Positions 17,391 to 25,676 of a stretch of 64,000 nucleotides of DNA are shown here, in pieces (position 1 is the first letter of the stretch; each line of letters begins with the position of its first letter). The position numbers were made by a program, and so were the translations under genes. The notes under the pieces were generated by a model. That model saw nothing but the letters and a program-made list of their open reading frames with translations. It made no database searches and had not been told where the DNA came from. This DNA comes from Lewinellaceae bacterium (GTDB lineage Bacteria > Bacteroidota > Bacteroidia > Chitinophagales > Saprospiraceae): NCBI GenBank assembly GCA_020636315.1, contig JACJYA010000002.1, forward strand, positions 124,001 through 188,000, in the 5' to 3' direction.

Positions 17391-19451
17391 TCAGTTGCCC
17401 GGCTCTTCTTCTGCCGGCTCCCCACCGGAGACCGGCGTTAACTTTCCATTCAGGTCTATAAAATAGGACCTGCGCCTGTCATTGTTCCCGATTTTCACCA
17501 CCATGGCTTTTCCTTCGATGAAAATAGTGGCCTGGTCAAACTGAGGCCAGATGACCCAGTTGCCGGCATTATCGACGTAGCCCCATTTCCCGGTAAGCTC
17601 GTTGAACCGTGGCTTCGGCTCCGTTGCCTTTTCTTTAACTGAGGGGTTTGGTGCAGGGCTTTGCCTGGCTGCCGGAGGGTTTTCCGTTTTTTTCGGCGCC
17701 GGCGGCAAAGAAGCAGCCTGGCTGTCCTGGGTGCGGGAACCGGATTGTTTAACCGCCACAGCGGAGGGTTGCTGGATTTCTTTCTTTTCCGGATTGGCCG
17801 GAGGTGGCGGCGAAGCATTTTTTCCGGGTTGTTTTTCCCGTTCAGGGCCGGCCTGGGCAATTTCTTCGAACAGTTGGCCCCGGGATATACCTTGATTGTC
17901 CAATGATTCCATAGCCGTATCCTGTGGCTCCTCCTGTTCTCCTGAAGCAATTCGGGTATCCGCCGCCGGTGAAGTTGCAGATGCCTGTGCTGCCGTTTCG
18001 AATTGAATATCCCGGAACGGGCCGTGCTCGCTCCTGAGGGCCAGAGTGGTATCCCGGGTTTCTTCCCGTTTGCCCGGGGTTATCCGGGAATCCGGCGCCG
18101 GGAACATCGCCGCCTCCGCCACTTCCTCGAACTGGCTGTTCCGGAACGGGCCGTGGCCTTCCTTTATTTCGGTAATTGTGTCATGGCCTTTTTGCTTTTT
18201 CTCTGTGGCTAACGGTGTATTTGGGGATGCAGAGGTGGTATCCGCCAAAGCTGCTTTTTCTCCGGCTAAGCGCTCCTCCTCATTACCTTTAGGGATCACC
18301 AGGATGGCCGCTACGGCCAGCAGGAAACCGACGATCAGGGAAAAGCCGAGGCCGGCGCGTTTGAGCCAGGGCTTCCAACTGCTGCTCCATTCTAATCCAC
18401 TTAAACGAGGCAGCAGGCCTTTAAGGCTGATGCCTTTTATCCAGGATACCGCATTTGTCCGCCTTTTTACCCAGGCAATAGCTCCGGCCAGATTTATGCC
18501 TTTTAGCCTTTCAGGCCTCATAGCCGAAACAGCATTCCCAATCCATTCTATGCTTGCGGCCCAATCAAACTTCTTCCAGGACTGGCTCTTTTCGCTGAAG
18601 AAATTAACGGGCCAGTGGCCGGAATTGAGGTATTCCTCCGCCATCTGCCTGAGGGCCTCCGCTGATGGCCGGTCGCCGGGGCTTTTGGCCATACAGTCTT
18701 TAAGGATCGCATTCAGCTGCCAGGAAAAGGAGGAAGGCAAAGCCGGTGGCGCATGGCCGGAAAACCGCTCTCCGACGCCATCTTCTCCAAAGGGCGGATG
18801 GCCGGCAGCCAGTTCATATAGTATAGCACCGAATGCCCATATATCAGAGGCCATCACTGCGGCACCTTCTTCTTTCGGCCGGAAACATTCCGGCGCCCGG
18901 TAGGCCGGTGGAGAAATTCCGGACCCGCTGTTAATAGTATGGCCATTCTGAGAAGCAAAACGGAAAAATTCTTCGCGCAATTCTTTAGTTATGCTAAAAT
19001 CACTCAGCACATAGTGCCCCTGGTCACTCAAAAGAATATTCCCGGGTTTGATATCTCTGTGAACCATGCGGTATGCCGGCTGATGAATATAGGCTAAAGC
19101 GCCGCCGATATCCCGCATGACCCTCGCAATCTCCCTTTCGCCCAGCTTCCCCACCAATCTCCAGACCGAGCCCCGGCCGTAAAAAGGCAGCACCTCGTAA
19201 GGGCGGTTCTCAAAGACATCGAAATTCGAGGCCCGGAGCAACCGGTTGTGATTCAAATGGTTAGCCCGGGTAAATTCCCGCTGGAAGATCCGGAGCCCTT
19301 TATCGTCGAATACATTAAATATCTTAATAACCTGCTCACAGCCGGCCATCTCATTGTGGGCCAGCCAGGTTTCGGAAAAGCCCCCCTGCCCCAGTTGCTT
19401 GCGCAAACGGTAGCGCTCGGCAAAAAGTTCGTTTGGTTGGAGGTCGTTCAT
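17391..19451 (-). CDS. Membrane Ser/Thr protein kinase with C-terminal WG-type repeat
   Basis: A 686-residue protein. The Hanks-type kinase domain fills about residues 13-275: GQGGFSETW glycine loop (from 21), K43 in VIKIF, HRDIKPGN catalytic loop (131-138), DFS (151-153) in place of DFG, and APE (186-188). One membrane helix is at 366-387. A long Pro/Glu-rich region follows, with three similar segments of the form HGPFR/QF-EE-A, and the C-terminus has a WG/KWG repeat (KWGYVDNAGNWVIWPQFD). So the kinase is cytoplasmic and the repeat probably periplasmic, a receptor-like plan as in PknB. The DFS change keeps the metal-binding Asp. Confidence 0.85.
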   Translation of the reverse strand: MNDLQPNELFAERYRLRKQLGQGGFSETWLAHNEMAGCEQVIKIFNVFDDKGLRIFQREFTRANHLNHNRLLRASNFDVFENRPYEVLPFYGRGSVWRLVGKLGEREIARVMRDIGGALAYIHQPAYRMVHRDIKPGNILLSDQGHYVLSDFSITKELREEFFRFASQNGHTINSGSGISPPAYRAPECFRPKEEGAAVMASDIWAFGAILYELAAGHPPFGEDGVGERFSGHAPPALPSSFSWQLNAILKDCMAKSPGDRPSAEALRQMAEEYLNSGHWPVNFFSEKSQSWKKFDWAASIEWIGNAVSAMRPERLKGINLAGAIAWVKRRTNAVSWIKGISLKGLLPRLSGLEWSSSWKPWLKRAGLGFSLIVGFLLAVAAILVIPKGNEEERLAGEKAALADTTSASPNTPLATEKKQKGHDTITEIKEGHGPFRNSQFEEVAEAAMFPAPDSRITPGKREETRDTTLALRSEHGPFRDIQFETAAQASATSPAADTRIASGEQEEPQDTAMESLDNQGISRGQLFEEIAQAGPEREKQPGKNASPPPPANPEKKEIQQPSAVAVKQSGSRTQDSQAASLPPAPKKTENPPAARQSPAPNPSVKEKATEPKPRFNELTGKWGYVDNAGNWVIWPQFDQATIFIEGKAMVVKIGNNDRRRSYFIDLNGKLTPVSGGEPAEEEPGN

Positions 19452-19772
19452 GGTGATCGATTATTGGGTTAATTACACAGTGCCTGCAGGTATATTTGAC
19501 GGGGGAGATTGAGGGTTAACCTGCTCTTTGCAATTGCCTTTTCATACTTTTTCGTCTCCGAAAGACAGGCTTTCCAGGATTTGCAGTTGTTTTTTTTACA
19601 CTTTGGCCCATCTTTCCTTTGCCTTTATACGGAAGAGTTCAAAAAAAGATTACTTTTTTGCCTATTTGATTGCCAATAAAAAAATTTCAACCTTCCGTGT
19701 TACTTTTTTACAAGCCCCCCGTCACAAGGAAAAGATTCGAAATTTTAGTTAAATATCGAATAATATTCTGGC
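19452..19772. other. Divergent intergenic region, one -7 match
   Basis: A forward TATATTTG (TAnnTTTG) lies at 19491-19498, about 275 bases before the gene at 19773, so a long 5' leader is possible. The remainder is T-rich and shows no gene or strong hairpin. Confidence 0.4.
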
Positions 19773-20438
19773 ATGAAACCCCTCGTTATAATACTCGCCT
19801 TTTCCCTGGCCGCCTTGAATTCCATACAGGCCCAGGTTTCCGAAAAGATCAAAAAGATGAGCCAGGGCACGAATAACGCCCTCGTACTGGAAATTCCCAA
19901 TGTAAGCGCCAAACTGGTGAGTGAAGTCTGGAAGGATTACATGAAGGATTTCTACGACGCCAAACCCAAATGGGATCGCAAATCCGGCGAATGGTTCTGC
20001 GACAATGCCGAAATTACCGCCATCGGCAGAGGAAATACAATTGATATTTATGCCACCGCCGAAGAAAAAGGCAATGATGTGCTGGCCAATGTGTGGATAG
20101 ACCTGGGGGGAGCATTTCTTTCCTCCCGAGAGCACCCCGAACAGTACATGGAAGCCGAAAAAGTATTGATGCGGTTTGCCCTGGAAGTGGCGCAGGAGAA
20201 AACCCGCCAGGAACTCGCGGGAGAAATGGATGAAATGAAAAAGCTACAACGCGAAATGGGCCGCCTAAAATCCCTCAACGAGCGCTACCACAAAGAGATC
20301 GAACGGGCTGAGGAGGCCATCAGTAAGGCAAAGGAGAATATTGTCGAAAATGAAAAGCTTCAGGAGGAAATGCTGGGGCAGATCGACACCCAGGAAAAAG
20401 TAATAGAAGAGGTGAAAAAACGCCTCAATGACCTATAG
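19773..20438 (+). CDS. Secreted coiled-coil protein of unknown function
   Basis: A 221-residue protein with a signal peptide (cleavage likely after IQA, residue 20). A compact domain (about 25-130) contains LEIPNVSAKLVSEVWKDYMKDF, given here as a motif region at 38-59, and FYDAKPKWDRKSGEWF. A continuous heptad-rich coiled coil follows (about 140-221, rich in E/K/L) to the end. I recognise the type as a Bacteroidota hypothetical but cannot assign a function. It diverges from the kinase gene. A hairpin terminator candidate lies 160 bases downstream. Confidence 0.75.
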   Translation: MKPLVIILAFSLAALNSIQAQVSEKIKKMSQGTNNALVLEIPNVSAKLVSEVWKDYMKDFYDAKPKWDRKSGEWFCDNAEITAIGRGNTIDIYATAEEKGNDVLANVWIDLGGAFLSSREHPEQYMEAEKVLMRFALEVAQEKTRQELAGEMDEMKKLQREMGRLKSLNERYHKEIERAEEAISKAKENIVENEKLQEEMLGQIDTQEKVIEEVKKRLNDL

Positions 20439-20595
20439 AAAGTTGGAAACCGGAAATAGGAAATCGGATCATCGGCCCAATGGTTTACACTTCCGACTTC
20501 GAACTTCCGACTTTGAAAGAGCCAATATATTGATACCTGGAGTATTGGGACTTGGGTAATCAAACAATTGGGATGGATCACAAATTCCAGTTTTC

Positions 20596-20622
20596 GCCAA
20601 TGCGGAAACGCATTGGCTTTTA
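20596..20622 (+). terminator. Hairpin with GAAA tetraloop and short T-run
   Basis: GCCAATGCG (20596-20604) pairs with CGCATTGGC (20609-20617) closing a GAAA tetraloop, followed by TTTT. Probably the terminator of the secreted coiled-coil gene. Confidence 0.65.
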
Positions 20623-20722
20623 GACATCGTTATTATCCCATGAATATTGGATGGCGCTGAACGCTATCCCCGCCTCCTCCCTTAGAGGCGTTATCCACAA
20701 CTTATTATGAGAAAGCATCTCG

Positions 20723-20757
20723 GACGGGCCACTTTCAAGTGGCCCGTCGTGCTTTTC
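20723..20757. terminator. Strong hairpin between convergent genes
   Basis: GACGGGCCACT (20723-20733) pairs perfectly with AGTGGCCCGTC (20738-20748), with a 4-nt loop and GTGCTTTT downstream on the plus strand. On the minus strand it lies 48 bases after the stop of the beta-propeller gene, so it can end the CHAT operon transcript. Confidence 0.65.
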
Positions 20758-20795
20758 CCTACCCCCTCCTGATGAATACAGCCGTTCAAGGCCAC

Positions 20796-23747
20796 TCATT
20801 CCAACCGGAAAAGCCACCGCTCATAATCGTCCAGCTCCCGCCCTGTCAGCTGGCGATAGGCCCTGGCGAGGTTGGGATGGGTAATTCCTTCCCGGGCCAG
20901 CCGTTTTAAATGGGTTAAAACGTCTCCACTCCAATCGTAGGGGACATCGTCGCCGAGCTGGCCTAAAAGGGACATACCCTCTTCATACTGATCGTTTAAC
21001 AGATAGAGATAAGCTTGCAGGAATTGGGCTTCATCCGTTGTATCAATTTGGAAGGCGGTTTTTAACACTTCACTCGCCTGGAGGATTTGATTGTTGAACA
21101 GCCGAACCGCCGCCTCCAGGGTAAGGTACTGGTGGAAAGATATATCAGCCCGGCCTGTGGTGTCTGCTCTTGCCTGGTATTCCTGAAGGCAAGCTTGCAG
21201 TTTCAGGGTATCGAGATCTCGCAGAGAGGAGCTAAAATCCCAAAAATAAACTGGAAGTTGATCGCAGGGATCTTTTTCTTCCGGGAAAAACTCCCAAGCC
21301 CCATCCCACTGTCTTGAGTTTACCGAAACCCCCAGGCGCTCCGCCATCAAGGCGGCGGAATCTCGCTGAGGATAAAAATGAGCCAGCAACTTCAAAAAAC
21401 CCGAACTATCCCGCTTCTCTACTCCATCCATTTTGAAGAGTTCCTTATAGGCATGAATGGCATATTGTTTGTACTTGAACTGATGGGCACTGCCCGGAAC
21501 CGACTGCATGGCAATATCTCCAAACCGGGTGGCCTGCCAGGCCTTTTCCCAGTATTTTTGGATGTTTTCCTCTGGTTGGGGCAATGGAGCATAAGCCATA
21601 TCGAGAATCAGTGCAGGATCTATACCATACCTTTCTTTCTCTTCGGTAGTAAAATCCGGGATATGGATGTGGTTTGTGGCTTTGATGAGCCGGCCGACGG
21701 AGAGACAGTAGAGCCTATTAAATACAATGTAATCATCATAGAACCAGAAACATCCCTCGGCAGCTATGCCACCTAAGTACTCTCCCCATCCATAATGACC
21801 GAACTCGACAAATTCCAAAAATGGTTCTCCTGAAGCCAATGCTGGATGAAGTGTTCCTTCCTCGTTATCATACTCATCCATACTATTAAATGTCTCGATC
21901 CAGGTGAAAGGTGTTTCTTTTTCCCAGTCTTCAAATGCTATTTCCTGACCGGATATAACTGAAGCAATCATCGAATCCACATCCACAATCCAACTCTTGT
22001 TGGGATACCTATTATTCAGATTGGCCTGCTGCAAGTCGTAAATGTGAAGTGAACCAGGCGCCGTTCGGTGCAATAGAAACCGGCCATCTTCCGAAAAGGT
22101 AAAATCGCTTATCCCATTTTTCTTTTCGAAGGGATAGAAAATAAGCCGGTTAGCTCCTTTATTTACATCGTATAGTGTAATGTAATCTTCCGTTTCGCCC
22201 CATCCTCCCCGGCGCCGCAGGATGCACCCTCCATCCGGTGAACAATCTTCAATGGCTTTGGCATTAAATTGCTGAATGATTTTCTTTTCCTCCTCCAGGC
22301 TCAGAATGGTAGCATTGGGGGAGTCTCCTTCCCAGGTGAACATTCCCGATTCCGCAGCATAATCAAAATGAACCAACAACTGATTTTTGGCGGGCAAGAC
22401 CGTAATTGATTGCCCTATAACCTGGCCATACTCACTGAAGGGTTGCATGAGCTGTTCGCCATTCAAATCGACTACGTTCACTTCCCGGGAAAGTATAGCG
22501 ATGGATCGATTATCTGGTGTGAAGAAAGGCGCCGAATATTCCAGGAATTCAGAAAGGCCGTCATCAATCTCTCCAATCTTTTTCCCCGAAACCTCAAACA
22601 CCTCGCCCCATAAGATCAAGTGAGTAAGGCCATCCGATATGGCATCTAATTCTGCAGCAGCAGATAGCGGCGTCTTTTCTACAGCCCAGGAGCTGTCATT
22701 CTGTTGGATCAGAAACCAGGAGGAATCCGTTGCGACCAAAACCTGTTGTTCTTCGGCAACTCTATTTGCACATATATAATTAACTGTGGCATCAAAATCA
22801 AAATTCCTCAGGAGCCTTCCGTCACAGTTATATAGTACTAAAGAACCTCTATTTTCCGGAACCACCCACAATAGGCCATTGTAGGGAAAAGATCTAACTG
22901 CCCGGGGGTTCTTTAAACTCAAGAGCAATTCCCCCTGAGTATTCCAAATACTGACTTCCGAATAATCATATTTACCTCCATAGCTTTCTTGAGGATCTAA
23001 GTAATAAAAGTCCTTATGCTCATAGATAATGATATTCTTTCCATAATTGATAAACTCAAATTGCCGATCTCTGGGGTCGGCTATTAGTAGTTTATCTATC
23101 CCGTTTTCCAGATCTACGAGCCTAATACCACTAATTGATCGAATAAGAAGATAACGGCTATCCAGCGACAGTTTTGCGCGGAAGTCCCCGTCAAAATCAT
23201 AATACTGAAAGGAATGATAGGTATTTTCTTCCACCAATCCTGGAAAAGGAGTGGTATCGATCTTTACAGAACGGATGGGCAACAAACTCATCGTTTTCGA
23301 AGAAGAGGTGTCCGCAGCATGATGAGGCCCCTCATACACCAATCTCGCCATTACAGGCAGAAACTCGGGGTTGTCCGGAAAGTAAGCATTGGCGTAACGC
23401 ATAAAGCGCAAAGCCTTAAGATACTGGTTTTCAGCCACCGCAGTTTTGGCCAGGCCATAGAGGGATTGCGCGACCAACCTTCTGTTTTTCAATTCATCTT
23501 GTACCTTGATCGAATCATCACAGGCGGCAATTTTATCGCTGATCACCGTCAGCTGGCCGGGCGGCAGGTCAAAGCAGGACTCCGCCGCCTGGAAGTATTT
23601 TCTGGCCAGGATATAATCACCGCTGGAAAATTGCTGCTTGGCTTTTTTGAAATTGTATTTGAAGCACCCCTCCTGGGCGCTTAGCCCTTCTGCCAGGCAG
23701 GCCATCATGAAAAGGGCCGGAATAGTTATTTGCCACAGCTTGTTCAT
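20796..23747 (-). CDS. Exported TPR/beta-propeller sensor-like protein, last gene of the CHAT-nSTAND1 operon
   Basis: With the start at 23747 (MNKLWQITIPALFMMACLAEG) the protein has 983 residues and a clear signal peptide (cleavage near LSAQ/EG, residue 25). A TPR-like helical part (about 25-145) contains FSSGDYILARKYFQAAESC and QYLKALRFMRYANAYFPDNPEF as separate motif regions. Degenerate WD40/propeller-like blades follow (about 190-640; runs such as DGRFLLHRTAPGSLHIYDL and TPDNRSIAILSREVNVVDL). The C-terminal third is helical, TPR-like. Its start overlaps the stop of the previous gene (TGATG), so translation is coupled. In fused STAND proteins the propeller is the ligand sensor; here it appears to be outside the inner membrane. 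Function inferred. Confidence 0.75.
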   Translation of the reverse strand: MNKLWQITIPALFMMACLAEGLSAQEGCFKYNFKKAKQQFSSGDYILARKYFQAAESCFDLPPGQLTVISDKIAACDDSIKVQDELKNRRLVAQSLYGLAKTAVAENQYLKALRFMRYANAYFPDNPEFLPVMARLVYEGPHHAADTSSSKTMSLLPIRSVKIDTTPFPGLVEENTYHSFQYYDFDGDFRAKLSLDSRYLLIRSISGIRLVDLENGIDKLLIADPRDRQFEFINYGKNIIIYEHKDFYYLDPQESYGGKYDYSEVSIWNTQGELLLSLKNPRAVRSFPYNGLLWVVPENRGSLVLYNCDGRLLRNFDFDATVNYICANRVAEEQQVLVATDSSWFLIQQNDSSWAVEKTPLSAAAELDAISDGLTHLILWGEVFEVSGKKIGEIDDGLSEFLEYSAPFFTPDNRSIAILSREVNVVDLNGEQLMQPFSEYGQVIGQSITVLPAKNQLLVHFDYAAESGMFTWEGDSPNATILSLEEEKKIIQQFNAKAIEDCSPDGGCILRRRGGWGETEDYITLYDVNKGANRLIFYPFEKKNGISDFTFSEDGRFLLHRTAPGSLHIYDLQQANLNNRYPNKSWIVDVDSMIASVISGQEIAFEDWEKETPFTWIETFNSMDEYDNEEGTLHPALASGEPFLEFVEFGHYGWGEYLGGIAAEGCFWFYDDYIVFNRLYCLSVGRLIKATNHIHIPDFTTEEKERYGIDPALILDMAYAPLPQPEENIQKYWEKAWQATRFGDIAMQSVPGSAHQFKYKQYAIHAYKELFKMDGVEKRDSSGFLKLLAHFYPQRDSAALMAERLGVSVNSRQWDGAWEFFPEEKDPCDQLPVYFWDFSSSLRDLDTLKLQACLQEYQARADTTGRADISFHQYLTLEAAVRLFNNQILQASEVLKTAFQIDTTDEAQFLQAYLYLLNDQYEEGMSLLGQLGDDVPYDWSGDVLTHLKRLAREGITHPNLARAYRQLTGRELDDYERWLFRLE

Positions 23748-24592
23748 CAGTATCTGCAATTTTTGAGTATTTCCCAGGCCTCCCGGCATTCCTCCCACCA
23801 GCGCTGGTTATCGGGAAGTTGGGCGAATACTTTAATATCTTTTTCCAGGCGGTTGAGAGCAGTATTTTTCAGCCTTCGGGTTAGCTTGATCTTATCTTCG
23901 AGCAAGGGCTTTTTTTCCGGCAGTAATTCGGAGGCCTCCATGTAGTTGGTTAGCGCCTGGCAGTAGTGCTTCTCACTGTCGGCGGCCCCTCGCTCGATTG
24001 CCCTGTCAAACAGGCTGTCGGCCTCCGCCACCAACCGGTAATAGGCCTCAAAATCCCGACTTTTATCAGAGAGTGTCCTGAGTTTCTGATCGATATTGTC
24101 TTTTTGCGCCCCATCGTTTTCAATTACCTCCTTGTATTTTTCATCCATCAACTCTTCGTATTTTCCGATCGCCTCTTCAAAGCGCTCCTTTTCTTCAAAA
24201 GCAACCGCTTCCTTCTTGATATTGACATACTGGGCCCGTAATAAACTTCGCCGCTGCGCCCGGGCATCCAAAGCGAACCACACAGCAAACGAGGCAACAA
24301 CGGTGAGGCCGGCCAGAAAAAGGTAGAGCCGGCGGCGTTCGGCCTGTTCTTTGTTCTTTATGCTTTCCGCACTTTTTTTGATGAGGCTTCGGGTAGGCTC
24401 GTCGATTTCCAGGCTATCCTGAAAAAGGCGCCACTCGTCCAGGTCTTCTTTGCTCAGCAGGGCGCCGCGTTCCCGGTAGCGTATGAGGGCCAGGGCCAGG
24501 CGGGCCTCTACCCTTCGGCGGGCCTGCGCCTCCGCCCCGGCTTTTTCGTAAACCTGCCGGGCCAGCATATCGTGCTTTAGTTCGTGCCGCAT
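23747..24592 (-). CDS. Membrane protein carrying the C-terminal end of an nSTAND1 module
   Basis: A 281-residue protein. It opens with MRHELKHDMLARQVYEK, the conserved YELxHDxLA motif that normally lies inside nSTAND1 NTPases just after the winged-helix part. A basic helical region, one membrane segment (about 90-108, LYLFLAGLTVVASFAVWFA) and a helical TPR-like C-terminal half follow. The ATG begins two bases after the TAA of the NTPase gene, in the -1 frame, and the TGA overlaps the start of the propeller gene. I read it as the second half of a split STAND protein linking the cytoplasmic NTPase to the membrane. Split could be evolved or a recent frameshift. Confidence 0.75.
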   Translation of the reverse strand: MRHELKHDMLARQVYEKAGAEAQARRRVEARLALALIRYRERGALLSKEDLDEWRLFQDSLEIDEPTRSLIKKSAESIKNKEQAERRRLYLFLAGLTVVASFAVWFALDARAQRRSLLRAQYVNIKKEAVAFEEKERFEEAIGKYEELMDEKYKEVIENDGAQKDNIDQKLRTLSDKSRDFEAYYRLVAEADSLFDRAIERGAADSEKHYCQALTNYMEASELLPEKKPLLEDKIKLTRRLKNTALNRLEKDIKVFAQLPDNQRWWEECREAWEILKNCRY

Positions 24593-24594
24593 AC

Positions 24595-25671
24595 TTATTT
24601 GAAACTGTCAATTAAGCGGAGCCTGTTGAATTCCTTGAGGCAGAAATCTACTACCTCTTCCGTTATTTTGCGGTTTTTAGGCAGGCTCTTATATATGGCT
24701 TCTGTCGTCATGGCCATTTTGGTTTTTTCGTTGGTCACCATGGTGAAAAGCACCTCCAGGGGGATCCCTCTTGGTTGGGCAATGCCGAATTGAGCGCTCA
24801 ACCGGCTTTCCAAAATTTCCAGTTGCTCATCCAGAAAGGTGGAGAGGGCATTTTTCATGGCTCCCACTTTTTCGGCCAGGGCAGGGCTGAATACCACTTC
24901 CTCCTTCCCGGGATGGCCCGACCGGTATTGTTGATAGAGCCGGTCCAGGTAGATCTGCAGGTTGGTCAGGGCGATGCCATCCTGCTCGTTCCAGAGGTTG
25001 CGCAAAATAGCCTGGACGACAGCTTTGGGTTCTTCCAGGCGGATGCCGGCAGCCGAAGTAGTGCCCAGCAGGACCTCAATGATGTTGCGTTCGCTCATTC
25101 TCTCCAGCCGTATCCGGTTATCCAGCAAATTGGGTATCCGCTTTTCAAACTCATTCAGATAGGCAAACCATTCCTCCCGGATGATGAGCAGCACTTTGAC
25201 CTGCAGCCCCGACTTCAGCAACTGCCGAATGGCCTCATAAAACCGGGCCTGCTCGTTTTTATCACCCTGTATGAAGAGTTCCTCAAACTGGTCGAATATC
25301 AGATAAACCGGGCAGAAATGGTCGAGGTAAACCAGGCGGGCTTTCTCCTCAGCCGGCAATGCCCGGTAGGCCGGATCTTCCCGGCCAGGCGGATGGAGCA
25401 AGGCGCTTCGCATGGCGTCCTCCATAGACCGGAGGAGATTGTCTTCCCTTTTAATGAATAAGGGCATCCAGTCCGTGTCATAAAATTTATTGGCCAACCC
25501 ACATTTTACCAGGCTGGTCTTACCTGTCCCCGAAGGGCCGTACAGCAGGGCCAGGTTGGAGGCATATACGGCATTATAGAGCTGAGCCGTCTCCTTGGCC
25601 CGCCCGAAAAAGCGGCCGGAGTCCTCCTTGCCATAGGGATCGAGAAACTTGAATGGGGTGCCCTCAGCCAT
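24595..25671 (-). CDS. nSTAND1-type P-loop NTPase (N-terminal part)
   Basis: A 358-residue protein of the novel STAND 1 family. The opening FKFLDPYGKEDSGRFFGR is the family hallmark (PF-L-pY--ED-d-FFGR). Walker A is GPSGTGKT (45-52), Walker B IFDQFEEL (125-132), and a sensor-like IREEW and RIRLERMSERN follow. It ends at RLRLIDSFK, just where family members continue into the YELxHDxLA motif found at the start of the next gene. STAND NTPases act as switches: ligand binding drives nucleotide-dependent oligomerisation and effector activation. The CHAT gene ends 5 bases upstream, so the likely effector is the protease. Confidence 0.88.
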   Translation of the reverse strand: MAEGTPFKFLDPYGKEDSGRFFGRAKETAQLYNAVYASNLALLYGPSGTGKTSLVKCGLANKFYDTDWMPLFIKREDNLLRSMEDAMRSALLHPPGREDPAYRALPAEEKARLVYLDHFCPVYLIFDQFEELFIQGDKNEQARFYEAIRQLLKSGLQVKVLLIIREEWFAYLNEFEKRIPNLLDNRIRLERMSERNIIEVLLGTTSAAGIRLEEPKAVVQAILRNLWNEQDGIALTNLQIYLDRLYQQYRSGHPGKEEVVFSPALAEKVGAMKNALSTFLDEQLEILESRLSAQFGIAQPRGIPLEVLFTMVTNEKTKMAMTTEAIYKSLPKNRKITEEVVDFCLKEFNRLRLIDSFK

Positions 25672-25676
25672 AAGGG

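Larger units (their letters stand above)
20439..20795. other. Convergent gap with repeats and hairpins
   Basis: Besides two hairpins, the gap holds the genome-typical words GGAAACCGGAAATAGG and CTTCCGACTTCGAACTTCCG, and a hairpin (20671-20676 with 20685-20690) followed by ATGAGAAAG at 20707, which resembles the units at 37.7-38.2 kb. Confidence 0.45.
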
